DNA of 34,484 bases from Treponema sp. GTDB taxonomy: Bacteria; Spirochaetota; Spirochaetia; Treponematales; Breznakiellaceae. The notes under the pieces are model-generated. The model did no database searches. It had not been told where the DNA came from and was given only the letters and a program-made list of their open reading frames with translations. Made by a program: the position numbers and the translations under genes. Below are positions 8,925-18,208 of this stretch, one piece after another; the stretch's first letter is position 1, and each line of letters opens with the position of its first letter. Location: contig JAITIC010000101.1 of NCBI GenBank assembly GCA_031279635.1, positions 1-34,484 of the forward strand, read 5' to 3'.

Positions 8925-9884
8925 TGGGACAATAACCGTGCCCGTCTTGCCTTCAATACCGTCCCGCGCTTTTTGCAGCAGGGTGATCAATGCTGTCCTT
9001 TGGACAGCTTCTGTCCGCGAAGCGCCCGCCTGCGAAGCCGCTTTCACAAAAGAAACCGCCGCCTGGACCTTGGGAAGCATCGAGCCTTTGGCGAACTGGT
9101 TTTCCGCGATGCAGCGCTCCGCGTCCGAAACGGACAGAGAGTCAAGCCACTTTTGATCGGGTTTACCGAAATTGATCGCCACTTTCTCAACAGCGGTAAG
9201 GATGATCAGCATGTCCGCGCCGATCAGTTCCGCGAGTTTGGCGGCGGAAAAATCTTTGTCGATTACCGCGCTTTTCCCCCGGTACTGGCCGTTTTCCATC
9301 GCCACGGGAATGCCGCCACCCCCTGCCGCCACGGGGATATATCCCGCGGCAAGCATGGCCTTGACGATATCGGCCTCGACGATGTTCACCGGTTTGGGAG
9401 AGGCCGCCACCTGCCGCCAGCCCCGGCCCGCGTCCTCCATCACGGGAATACCCTTCGCGCGAAGAACCTGCGCTTCGGCCTCGTTCATAAAACCGCCGAT
9501 GGGCTTGCTGGGGTTGAGGAACGCGGGGTCCGCGGGATCAACCTCAACCTGGGTGATGATAGTCGCCACCGGCGTGGAGATGTGCCGGGCGTCCAATTCT
9601 TTGCGAATGGTGTTCTGCAGATCGTAGCCGATGTAACCCTGGCTTAACGCCACGCACACACTCATGGGCAGAATGGGGAAATGGGGATCCGCTTTGGCCG
9701 CGGTTTCAAAGGCCGTCTCAATCATCCCCACCTGCGGCCCGTTGCCGTGCACGATCACGATCTCGTGCCCCGCCTCCACCAGGTCCACAATCGCCTTCGC
9801 AGTTCCCTGGGCGGCTTCCATCTGCTCTTTCAGGTTTTCACCCAGGGCGTTTCCGCCCAGGGCAATGACGATACGCTTTTTCAT
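8922..9884 (-). CDS. arcC: Carbamate kinase (ArcC/YqeA family)
   Basis: MKKRIVIALGGNALG...HGNGPQVGMIETAFETA...; VEDAGRGWRQVAASPKPVNIVE; AAGGGGIPV; VIDKDFSAAKLAELIGADMLIILTAVEKV. Confidence 0.95.
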   Translation of the reverse strand: MKKRIVIALGGNALGENLKEQMEAAQGTAKAIVDLVEAGHEIVIVHGNGPQVGMIETAFETAAKADPHFPILPMSVCVALSQGYIGYDLQNTIRKELDARHISTPVATIITQVEVDPADPAFLNPSKPIGGFMNEAEAQVLRAKGIPVMEDAGRGWRQVAASPKPVNIVEADIVKAMLAAGYIPVAAGGGGIPVAMENGQYRGKSAVIDKDFSAAKLAELIGADMLIILTAVEKVAINFGKPDQKWLDSLSVSDAERCIAENQFAKGSMLPKVQAAVSFVKAASQAGASRTEAVQRTALITLLQKARDGIEGKTGTVIVP

Positions 9885-9899
9885 ATACGCGCCCGCGTC

Positions 9900-11093
9900 C
9901 TAAGAAAAGCAGCGGAGAATGTTTCGGGAAACCAGATGGCTTAAGGTCTCCTGGGGACACTTGAACTTTGAAAGGAAGATCATCGCCGCGATAATGTACG
10001 GCTTGTGGCTGGCCTGCCTGTACAGGGGAACCCGGTAGCGGTCAAACACCGACGCGGCAACTTCTCCTTCTTTGCAGCTAACGCCGGTAATATCCGCAGG
10101 CAGGCAGTGAAGGTACAGGCCTTTTCCGTCACGGCTTGACTTCATCAATGCTTCCGTACATTCCCAATCCTTGTGCTGGGCATTCTGCGCGAGCAGATCT
10201 TTTTCCAGGGCCTTGATGCCGTCAAAATCACCGGCGCCGTAAAGGTCGGTCCGTTTTTCCATGGCGGCGAAAGGCGCCCAGCTTTTCGGGTATACAATGT
10301 CCGCGTTCTTAAAAGCCTCGGCCATGGAATTGGACTTGATGAATTTGCCGCCGCTTGCCGCCGCGTTACGCGAAGCGACTTCTTCAACTTCGGGCATCAC
10401 TTCGTAGCCTTTGGGATGAGCCAGATGAACCTCCATGCCGAAGCGGGTCATAAGACCGATAACGCCCTGGGGCACCGAAAGGGGTTTGCCGTAGGAAGGC
10501 GAATAAGCCCATGTCATGGCGACTTTTTTCCCCTTCAGTTTATCCACGCCGCCGAAGTAGTGGATAATGTGATTCATGTCCGCCATGATCTGGGTGGGAT
10601 GATCGATGTCGCACTGAAGGTTCACCAGCGTGGGGCACTGCTCCAGATTGCCGTCAATGTGGCCTTCCCTCACCGCGCGGGCGACTTCCCGCATATAGGT
10701 GTTTCCTTTACCGATGTACATGTCATCCCGAATGCCGATTACATCCGCCATAAAAGAAATCATGTTGGCGGTTTCGCGTACCGTCTCGCCGTGGGCGATT
10801 TGGGATTTCCCCTCGTCAAGGTCCTGCACCTCAAGGCCCAGCAGATTACAGGCCGAGGCAAAACTGAAACGGGTCCTCGTCGAGTTGTCCCTGAACAGGG
10901 AAATGCCCAGGCCGCTGTCGAAAACCCTCGTGGAGATATTGTTCTCCCGCAGCCAGCGCAGGGCGTCCGCAACGGTAAAAGTTGCCACAATTTCATCGAA
11001 TGATTTTTCCCAGGTAAGGAAAAAATCCCCGCCGAACATATCTTTGAAATTGAGTTGATCCAGTTTGGACATGTACTGATTGATGTAAGCCAT
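9900..11093 (-). CDS. ygeW: Knotted carbamoyltransferase YgeW
   Basis: 397 aa; SLFRDNSTRTRFSFASACNLLGLEVQDLDEGKSQIAHGETVRETANMISFMADVIGIRDDMYIGKGNTYMREV; genomic context ygeX-ygeY-ygeW. Confidence 0.93.
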   Translation of the reverse strand: MAYINQYMSKLDQLNFKDMFGGDFFLTWEKSFDEIVATFTVADALRWLRENNISTRVFDSGLGISLFRDNSTRTRFSFASACNLLGLEVQDLDEGKSQIAHGETVRETANMISFMADVIGIRDDMYIGKGNTYMREVARAVREGHIDGNLEQCPTLVNLQCDIDHPTQIMADMNHIIHYFGGVDKLKGKKVAMTWAYSPSYGKPLSVPQGVIGLMTRFGMEVHLAHPKGYEVMPEVEEVASRNAAASGGKFIKSNSMAEAFKNADIVYPKSWAPFAAMEKRTDLYGAGDFDGIKALEKDLLAQNAQHKDWECTEALMKSSRDGKGLYLHCLPADITGVSCKEGEVAASVFDRYRVPLYRQASHKPYIIAAMIFLSKFKCPQETLSHLVSRNILRCFS

Positions 11094-11268
11094 TTATAAC
11101 TCCTTGTTGAGCCTTTGCCATAAATTCCGGAAAGGTCTCTTAGATTTATTTGAGGGGAAAAGCCTCCCCCGGCCGGTAAACGCACGACGTCAAGCCGTGC
11201 GGATAAACAAAGATTGCAAAAAAACCCGCGAGCGCAACAGGCTGCCGGTGACCGCCACCGGATAGCCG

Positions 11269-12579
11269 TTATTTTTTCGCGGCCTTTTTTACCGCCGGTT
11301 TTTTGGCGGCGCTTTTTGGGGCCGCCGTCTTCTTTGCGCCCGCCGCTTTTGCCGGGGCCTTTACCGCTTCTTTCTCCAGTTCCCCGCCGGTGTAGATAGA
11401 GGGCAGGGCGGCGTAGACTGCGGCGCAACGGACCAGATCCGCCTTCCATGTCTTTTCGTTGGGCGCGTGGGCCTGCGCTTCCTTGCCGGGGCCAAAGCCG
11501 ATACAGGGAATATTGTTCCGGCCCATAATCGAAACGCCGTTAGTCGAAAATGTCCATTTGTCAACTTTGGGCTTGCCGAACATTCCCTCGTAGGCTTTCA
11601 CCATGGCCCTTGTGGGCTTGGCGTCTTCGGGAATTACCCAAGTGGGGAAGTAGCAGTCTATCGGGTACAGCACGCCGGTGTAGCTGGGCCGGTCGTATTT
11701 GTACATGCTGACTTTGGCCTTGTATTTTTTCACCGTGGGGAGGGCGGCGATTTCTTTGAGCGCGCTCCGGTAGGTTTCCCCCCAGGTGAGACGCCGGTCA
11801 ATGGAAATGGCGCACATATCCGCGACGGCGCAGCGGCTCGGTGAACTGAAATAAATCTGCGAAACCGCGAGACTACCCTTGCCCAGGAAGGGATCGTTTT
11901 TCAGCTTTTTGTTCAGGGCCTTCACCTCCGCGAGAATCTCGCCCATTTTGTAAATGGCGTTATCCCCCCGCTCGGGCGCGGAACCGTGACACGAAATACC
12001 CTTCACCTCTACCCGTATCTCCATGCGGCCCCGCTGGCCGCGGTAGATATTGCCGTCGGTAGGTTCGGTAATAACCACAAATTCGGGCCTGATTTTTTCT
12101 TCCTTGATGATGTATTCCCAGCACAGGCCGTCGCAGTCTTCTTCCTGCACCGTGCCCGTTACCATTACGCGGTATTTTTCGTTCAGGAGGCCCAGTTCCT
12201 TCATGATCTTCGCGCCATAAACCGCCGCTACCGGCCCGCCCAGTTGATCCGAAGTGCCGCGGCCGCCGATTTCCTTCTCGGTTTCAAAGCCCTCGTAAGG
12301 ATCGAACTTCCAGTTGTCCCGGTTGCCAACGCCGACGGTATCGATGTGGCCGTCAAAGGCAATGAGGGTCTTGCCCGTTCCCATGTAACCAATGACGTTG
12401 CCCATCTTGTCGATACCGGCCTCGTCAAAACCGGCTTTCTTCATCTCTTCCACAATGCGGGCGGCGGTTTCTTTTTCGCCGCAGCTCTCGCCGGGAAGCC
12501 GCACCAGATCCCGAAGGAACCTGGTCATGTCCGCCTTGTATCCTTCGGCGGCCCGTTTAATCGCTGCAAAATCTAACAT
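11269..12579 (-). CDS. ygeY: YgeY-type M20-family peptidase/hydrolase with a Lys/Ala/Pro-rich C-terminal tail
   Basis: [29 protein letters not shown]...; [28 protein letters not shown]; tail [35 protein letters not shown]. Confidence 0.93.
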   Translation of the reverse strand: MLDFAAIKRAAEGYKADMTRFLRDLVRLPGESCGEKETAARIVEEMKKAGFDEAGIDKMGNVIGYMGTGKTLIAFDGHIDTVGVGNRDNWKFDPYEGFETEKEIGGRGTSDQLGGPVAAVYGAKIMKELGLLNEKYRVMVTGTVQEEDCDGLCWEYIIKEEKIRPEFVVITEPTDGNIYRGQRGRMEIRVEVKGISCHGSAPERGDNAIYKMGEILAEVKALNKKLKNDPFLGKGSLAVSQIYFSSPSRCAVADMCAISIDRRLTWGETYRSALKEIAALPTVKKYKAKVSMYKYDRPSYTGVLYPIDCYFPTWVIPEDAKPTRAMVKAYEGMFGKPKVDKWTFSTNGVSIMGRNNIPCIGFGPGKEAQAHAPNEKTWKADLVRCAAVYAALPSIYTGGELEKEAVKAPAKAAGAKKTAAPKSAAKKPAVKKAAKK

Positions 12580-12589
12580 CGTTATCTCC

Positions 12590-13774
12590 TTACATATTCC
12601 CGCTGGGAAATTCCCCGTCCCAGACTACGTCACGAAATTTTTCAGGATCGGTGTTTCCTTCGGTACTGAAAAGCAATACCACTGAGTCGGCGTTTATTCC
12701 CAGGGCTTCGCGGAAGTCCCTGTACTCCGCGTCTCGGAGCAGGGTAAAGAGCAGCCCCGCGGTAACCGCGCCGGATTCCCCGGAGATCACCTTGTTGTCG
12801 CCCTTGAGGGGAACGGCCAGCACGCGCATACCGCGGGAGGCAACCCAGTCGGGGGCGGAGACAAAAAAGTCCGCGCAATTTTTTAATATTTCCCAGGAAA
12901 TGGTATTGCCCTCGCCGCAGGCAAGGCCGGCCATGATCGTGGTCAAGTTCCCTTTAACAGCGACAAGTTTTCCGGCCAGGTTGGAAATATACAGGCAGTC
13001 CGCGGCGGACGCTTCCGTCACCACAACCTTCGGCGGATTATCGGGGAAAATGTTGGCAAAATAACCGGCCACCGAGCCGGCCAGAGAGCCGACCCCGGCC
13101 TGCACAAAAATATGAGTCGGCCGTTCAAACCCCGCTTCCTTAAGCTGCCTGGCCGCCTCGAATGACATGGAACCGTAGCCCTGCATGATCCAGCCGGGGA
13201 TCTCCTCGTAGCCTTCCCACGCGGTGTCCTGCACCATAACCCCGTGAGGGTCACGGGATGCCTTTTGGTTCGCCAGCCGCACCGCATCGTCATAGTTCAG
13301 ATCGGTAATACCGGCGTCGGCCCCTTCCGCGAGAATGTTTTGCAGGCGGGTCTGTGAAGAACCCTTGGGCATCAGCACCACCGATTTTTGCCGCAGCTTG
13401 TTGGCCGCCCATGCCACGCCTCTGCCGTGGTTGCCGTCGGTGGCGGTGTAAAAAGTGATGTCGCCTAACTTTTGCTTGGTCTCGTCTGAAACCAGCGTGT
13501 TGTAATCGAGTCCGGAAATGTCTTTCCCAAGCTGCCGGGCAATGTATTTGCCGATGGCATAAGAGCCGCCCAGCACCTTGAAGGCGTTAAGATCAAAACG
13601 GAAAGATTCGTCTTTAACAAAGATTCCTTTAATGCCGAAGTAGGCGGCAAGGCGGGATAAATTCACCAGGGGCGTTTCACCGTATTGCGGAAAACTCCGG
13701 TGAAAGCGGCAGGCCTTCTCCATTTCGGCGGCGCTCATAAGGGAGAGGCTTTTGGAGCAATCCGTTTTGGGCAT
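12590..13774 (-). CDS. dpaL: Diaminopropionate ammonia-lyase (YgeX), PLP enzyme
   Basis: [22 protein letters not shown] (PLP-lysine region); [54 protein letters not shown]. Confidence 0.95.
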   Translation of the reverse strand: MPKTDCSKSLSLMSAAEMEKACRFHRSFPQYGETPLVNLSRLAAYFGIKGIFVKDESFRFDLNAFKVLGGSYAIGKYIARQLGKDISGLDYNTLVSDETKQKLGDITFYTATDGNHGRGVAWAANKLRQKSVVLMPKGSSQTRLQNILAEGADAGITDLNYDDAVRLANQKASRDPHGVMVQDTAWEGYEEIPGWIMQGYGSMSFEAARQLKEAGFERPTHIFVQAGVGSLAGSVAGYFANIFPDNPPKVVVTEASAADCLYISNLAGKLVAVKGNLTTIMAGLACGEGNTISWEILKNCADFFVSAPDWVASRGMRVLAVPLKGDNKVISGESGAVTAGLLFTLLRDAEYRDFREALGINADSVVLLFSTEGNTDPEKFRDVVWDGEFPSGNM

Positions 13775-13830
13775 TTCGTTACGCGCCCATTTTATCAGAT
13801 TTCTGATTTTCGTCCTCCTTGGTTCCGCCG

Positions 13831-14205
13831 CTACCCAATTTCCGCTATAGCTTCAATTTCCACCAGCACACTTTTGGGAAGCTGCCTGACCGCCACCGTC
13901 GAACGGGCGGGCTTGCCGGTAAAATGCTTCGCGTAAACTTCGTTAAAAGCGGTGAAATCGCCCATGTCCGCCAGAAAACAGGTGGTTTTCACCACTTTTG
14001 CCAGGGATGAACCGGCCGCTTCCAGAACCGCCTTCAGGTTTTTGATAACCTGCTCGGTCTGTTCGGCAACGCCGGTTCCCGTAACCTCCCCGGTTCCCGG
14101 CAAAAGCGGAATTTGACCGGAGCTAAACACCAGATTTCCCGATATAAAAGCCTGGGAATAAGGCCCGATGGCCGCCGGAGCGGCGCTGGTTTGTACAACT
14201 TTCAT
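13831..14205 (-). CDS. RidA/YjgF/TdcF-family reactive enamine deaminase
   Basis: [43 protein letters not shown]...; [34 protein letters not shown] upstream. Confidence 0.95.
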   Translation of the reverse strand: MKVVQTSAAPAAIGPYSQAFISGNLVFSSGQIPLLPGTGEVTGTGVAEQTEQVIKNLKAVLEAAGSSLAKVVKTTCFLADMGDFTAFNEVYAKHFTGKPARSTVAVRQLPKSVLVEIEAIAEIG

Positions 14206-14227
14206 GGTTTCTCCTTAACTTTATTTC

Positions 14228-14256
14228 ATTAAACCACTAAACTTTTTTTTAGTCAA
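14228..14256 (-). promoter_or_regulatory. Candidate sigma70-type promoter of the ridA-ygeXYW-ygfK-ssnA operon
   Basis: Minus strand: TTGACT (14256-14251), 17-nt A-rich spacer, TTTAAT (14233-14228), 23 bp upstream of the ridA ATG. Confidence 0.6.
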
Positions 14257-14330
14257 GTAAAAAAACTCAAAATTTTGAAAATTCAAGAACAGTCTGCTTT
14301 TTTATTGTTCTTTTGAAAGGCATCGGCGTG

Positions 14331-14546
14331 TTTATTCGAAAGTCTGGTTTAATACCAGGGCAAGCGCAGCTTGCCAGGCATGCTGCGCTTGCCGCGGTTC
14401 AAACAACATACTACGTACAAAAATTTAGTATTAAACCAAGAACCCGCTTACGCGGGGGAGGGTATAATAAACTTCCTATCGAACGAGCCTCTGATCGAAC
14501 TAATGCAACGTTTAAGATACCTCGGAGCTTGCTCCTCGGAGGCTCA
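14331..14546 (-). repeat. Mosaic intergenic repeat, copy B
   Basis: tttattcgaaagtctggtttaatacc...ataataaacttcctatcgaacgagcctctgatcgaactaatgcaacgttta...ggaggctca; inverted relative to copies A and C. Confidence 0.9.
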
Positions 14547-14719
14547 TCGCCACAGCGATCATCGCTGACATGATAGAGCTGATCCGGTTTAAGAACGCCA
14601 GGGCATTTACCGGTTACCTGCGTTCCGCGCCGAAGGCGGTCAATTCGAATACATCGAGGAGTGTACGGGAAACGAACAAAAAGGGGAGGAAGCTGAGCGC
14701 AATGCGCGCTCTTGAATAA
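14544..14719 (+). pseudogene. IS110-family transposase C-terminal remnant
   Basis: Frame reads LIATAIIADMIELIRFKNARAFTGYLRSAPKAVNSNTSRSVRETNKKGRKLSAMRALE*, resembling the IS110 transposase_20 region. Left side abuts repeat copy B. Confidence 0.6.
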
Positions 14720-14793
14720 AGATAAAGAAGATATTTATACTTGCGTAAAACAGGATGGTAAACAGAGTGGTTACTACAAAAAAAGCAATAAGT

Positions 14794-16593
14794 ATGCGCA
14801 CAAAAATTCTCCTTTCCTGTATCAGTTGTACGCTGCTTGCGCTGGTGGTGCAGACTGCGTTATTTCAACAGTCTTCGTCGCGCATTATTCTTGATCAGGC
14901 ACAGGAAATAAGCCGGAGCACCTTAAATAACTTACAGGAAGATCTCTATGATTTTAATAAAGCCATCGAAAACAGTCTGATAAAAATTTATAATCAAAAC
15001 AAGTTTATTCGGGATATTTCTTTGGGAAATACCTATGAAGAATTGAAGGCTATCCACAGTCAGATTTCCTATGATCTGGTGCATAGCGCGTTTTCCCCCG
15101 CTCAAAATTTGACCTCCCTTTATGTGTATACTCCGGCGCATGAACTCATCAGTGTATATCACCATGCGCAGACGCCTATTTATTCTTACCCGGATGATAT
15201 TTTTGACGGAAAACACGATTACAATTCTGATATAGTCCGGCGATATATTGCGTCAAATGAGCGCATCATGCTGGTTTCGAGTTATTACAATAATAACAGG
15301 GAAACGAATTTAATACGGTACGTACTTAAAATATACCGGAACAATTCTGTCTGCGCCGGATATTTGGTCTGCGATGTGGATACCAAACCTTTTGTGCAGC
15401 TTATGAAAAAATACCGGTATTCAAATCAACAGGTTATCTGGTTACAGCCAAGCGGTGACCGGGTAGCGTTATTTCTCGGCGATTTAACGGAGGAAAAACC
15501 GCGAAAAGCTAATTTGGAAGAACGGCAAAAGGAGTATGAGCGAATTTCCGCTTCGATTGCAGGGCAGACATGGGCAGGCGGTGAAATATCGTTTGGGAAA
15601 GAATACGTGCTGTTTCGTTCACAGGAATACAAATACGATTTTAACGCTTATTCCCTGATGCACAAGGCTGTATTAGAAATGGGACAGGCAGTACTCATGC
15701 GGAACGCTGTCTTTGTGCTTTTTTTTACGTTGGGATGGTTCTCCCTTCTGTTTTTGGTAATTTCAAATGGTTTAACAAAACCATTGCGCTATATGGTTCA
15801 AACCATGAACAGAATACGGCATGGAGAAACCCATCTGCGCCTGAAACCAATGACAAAAAATGAAATCGGCGTGTTGGGACAGGAATTCAACGACATGCTT
15901 GATGAAATCGAGCAACTTATAAAGGAGCAGTATGAGACAAAATTGCTGGTCAATGACGCACGTTATAAAGCTTTGCAAGCCCAGGTAAATCCCCACTTCC
16001 TCTATAATACCCTGGATACTATGGGCGGAATAGCCGCCTCGCAGAATTGCCCTATCGTTGTAACATTATGCAAGGCCTTGTCCAATATTTTTCGTTATAA
16101 TTTAAACATGGAAGACAGTTTTGCCACGCTGGAAGATGAGATATTGCATATTAAAAGCTATATGTACGTCATGAATGTTCGCATGAACGGCAGTATACGC
16201 CTTGGCTACCGAATTGACAGCGCATTATTTCACATAAAGATACCACGCTTGTCAATACAGCCCCTTGTGGAAAACGCGATCCAGCACGGCCTTAAAAACA
16301 CACGGCATGAAAAGGAAATACAGATAGGGGCGGAACGGAAAAAACAAATGCTCTTGATCTGGGTCTGGGACAACGGGGTTGGAATGGATGCCGATGCCAT
16401 GAACCGGCGTTTGCATATCTTGGACCGTGATGTGCTGCAAAGGGGCAGTTCTATCGGTATTGATAATATCAATGCAAGGATACGCCTGTTGTATGGAGGG
16501 AATTATGGCGTACTCGTAGAAAGCGCCATAGGTGAGGGCAGCCGGGTCTCTATTTGTATTCCTATCGATGAGGGGACGCCGGAAAATGACTGA
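14794..16593 (+). CDS. YesM-like sensor histidine kinase (sensor domain, HAMP, His_kinase, HATPase_c)
   Basis: N-terminal TM; NGLTKPLRYMVQTMNRIRHGE...; YKALQAQVNPHFLYNTLDTMGGIA; IPRLSIQPLVENAIQHGLKN; WVWDNGVGM. Start at MRTKILLSC. Confidence 0.92.
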   Translation: MRTKILLSCISCTLLALVVQTALFQQSSSRIILDQAQEISRSTLNNLQEDLYDFNKAIENSLIKIYNQNKFIRDISLGNTYEELKAIHSQISYDLVHSAFSPAQNLTSLYVYTPAHELISVYHHAQTPIYSYPDDIFDGKHDYNSDIVRRYIASNERIMLVSSYYNNNRETNLIRYVLKIYRNNSVCAGYLVCDVDTKPFVQLMKKYRYSNQQVIWLQPSGDRVALFLGDLTEEKPRKANLEERQKEYERISASIAGQTWAGGEISFGKEYVLFRSQEYKYDFNAYSLMHKAVLEMGQAVLMRNAVFVLFFTLGWFSLLFLVISNGLTKPLRYMVQTMNRIRHGETHLRLKPMTKNEIGVLGQEFNDMLDEIEQLIKEQYETKLLVNDARYKALQAQVNPHFLYNTLDTMGGIAASQNCPIVVTLCKALSNIFRYNLNMEDSFATLEDEILHIKSYMYVMNVRMNGSIRLGYRIDSALFHIKIPRLSIQPLVENAIQHGLKNTRHEKEIQIGAERKKQMLLIWVWDNGVGMDADAMNRRLHILDRDVLQRGSSIGIDNINARIRLLYGGNYGVLVESAIGEGSRVSICIPIDEGTPEND

Positions 16594-18208
16594 CCTGTTC
16601 CGTATACTTGTAGCGGATGATGAATACTGGATACGGCAAAACCTGAAAGGGATATTGAATTGGGAAGCACATTCCTTTGTATTTCTTGAGTCTGCGGAAG
16701 ACGGCGAGCAGGCTTTGGAAAAAATTCGTTCCCAGCATCCCGACATAGTTATTACCGATGTGAATATGCCTTTTATTACAGGAATCGAGCTAATAAAAAT
16801 TGGCTGCACAGAAAATCCTTCCATTGTTTTTATCGCGCTCAGCGGTTACAGCGATTATGAATATGTAAGGCCCGCGTTAGTTGCCGGGGCTATTGACTAT
16901 CTCCTAAAGCCTGTATCAAAAGGGGATTTATTGACGGTATTGAATAAAGCGGTAGAACATATCCTAAGAGTCCGTCTCCAAAACCAGAAACAGCGGGAAA
17001 TAAAGGAAAAGCTGCGAATCGCGACGGGGACAGCTATTGATTATGAATTAAGCCAGCTTATTCACCAAACCGGTGATTCGGAATTACAGAAACAGATACA
17101 GGGACGGCTGGCGGAATATGAACTGGATTTTGCCGGTTTTACCATGATCGCGTTCCATACCGTTGCGCTGGCCAGGATTCTTCGAAACCGGGAAGATACC
17201 ACGTCAGACAAGCTGATTTTGGAGATTAAAGAACAGATAACAATATCGGCGGAAGGCAGCAAATACCTCGTTTTCCACTATACCTTTAAAACGAATGAAT
17301 TTTTTCTGGTTACGGACATGAACCGGTCAAAACTTGGGAGTATATGCAAACGGCTGGCCCAAATACTGCGTGAAATAACCGGATTTCCGGTAACGGTGCT
17401 TGTAAGCCGGCATTATGTCGCTTTTTCTGACCTGCGGAATGCTTATAATGAAACAAAAGCGGCCCTGCTTTCACAGCCCTATTGTACGCAAAATACGGTT
17501 CTCTATTCCGGCGATACCGGCAACCGAAGTTTCCTAAGGCGCATAAGCGCGGAGCAGGAAAAAGAGCTGCAATTTTCGATATCGAGCGGCAACCGATCCC
17601 TTTTTCAGCATATTTTATCTGAACAAACAGGCTTGTTTCAATGTGTGGAACAAAATTGGACTTATGCCGAAGTGAGGCAGACAATTGACAGCATATCCTG
17701 GCTGTTACGTAGCGTTGATTCTATTGACAGTACACAATTGCTTGTTTTGGATAATCTTGCCGAACTTCTGCTCGCCGCTGTTGACGGATTTGACGTTGAA
17801 GAAATGCGCGGCATTATAGAACAGATGACAGATGAGGTGTTTGGGGATGTTCCTGCAAAAAAACAGAGCGAAGGTATGCGTCAAACCGTGATCAACGTAA
17901 AAGAATATATCGATAAGAACTATTCTGAGGATCTCTGGTTGACCGGCCTTTCGCGGAAATTTAATGCCGAAAGCTCTTATCTTTCCAAAACTTTTAAGAA
18001 CATTGTCGGTGAAAATCTGATGTTCTACATCGCGAAGATGAGAGTTGAAAAGGCAAAAATACTTTTACACAAGAATGAACTTAGCATCACCGATATTGCG
18101 CTACTGGTCGGATACGGAGACTATTCCTATTTCAGCCGGGTTTTCCGAAAGATAACCGGGTTAAGCCCTCGGGAATACAGGGAGAAAAAAGCTTATGAAG
18201 AAACTTAA
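16586..18208 (+). CDS. YesN/AraC-type response regulator
   Basis: MTDLFRILVADDEYWIRQNLKGILNW...PDIVITDVNMPFITGIELI...; C-terminal HTH: KEYIDKNYSEDLWLTGLSRKFNAESSYLSKTFKNIVGENLMFYIAKMRVEKAKILL...GYGDYSYFSRVFRKITGLSPREYR. Overlaps kinase gene by 8 nt. Confidence 0.95.
   Translation: MTDLFRILVADDEYWIRQNLKGILNWEAHSFVFLESAEDGEQALEKIRSQHPDIVITDVNMPFITGIELIKIGCTENPSIVFIALSGYSDYEYVRPALVAGAIDYLLKPVSKGDLLTVLNKAVEHILRVRLQNQKQREIKEKLRIATGTAIDYELSQLIHQTGDSELQKQIQGRLAEYELDFAGFTMIAFHTVALARILRNREDTTSDKLILEIKEQITISAEGSKYLVFHYTFKTNEFFLVTDMNRSKLGSICKRLAQILREITGFPVTVLVSRHYVAFSDLRNAYNETKAALLSQPYCTQNTVLYSGDTGNRSFLRRISAEQEKELQFSISSGNRSLFQHILSEQTGLFQCVEQNWTYAEVRQTIDSISWLLRSVDSIDSTQLLVLDNLAELLLAAVDGFDVEEMRGIIEQMTDEVFGDVPAKKQSEGMRQTVINVKEYIDKNYSEDLWLTGLSRKFNAESSYLSKTFKNIVGENLMFYIAKMRVEKAKILLHKNELSITDIALLVGYGDYSYFSRVFRKITGLSPREYREKKAYEET

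Noticed and set aside
10173-11003. 276-aa plus-strand ORF over ygeW
   Set aside because: Antisense to the well-supported knotted carbamoyltransferase; no recognisable domain.
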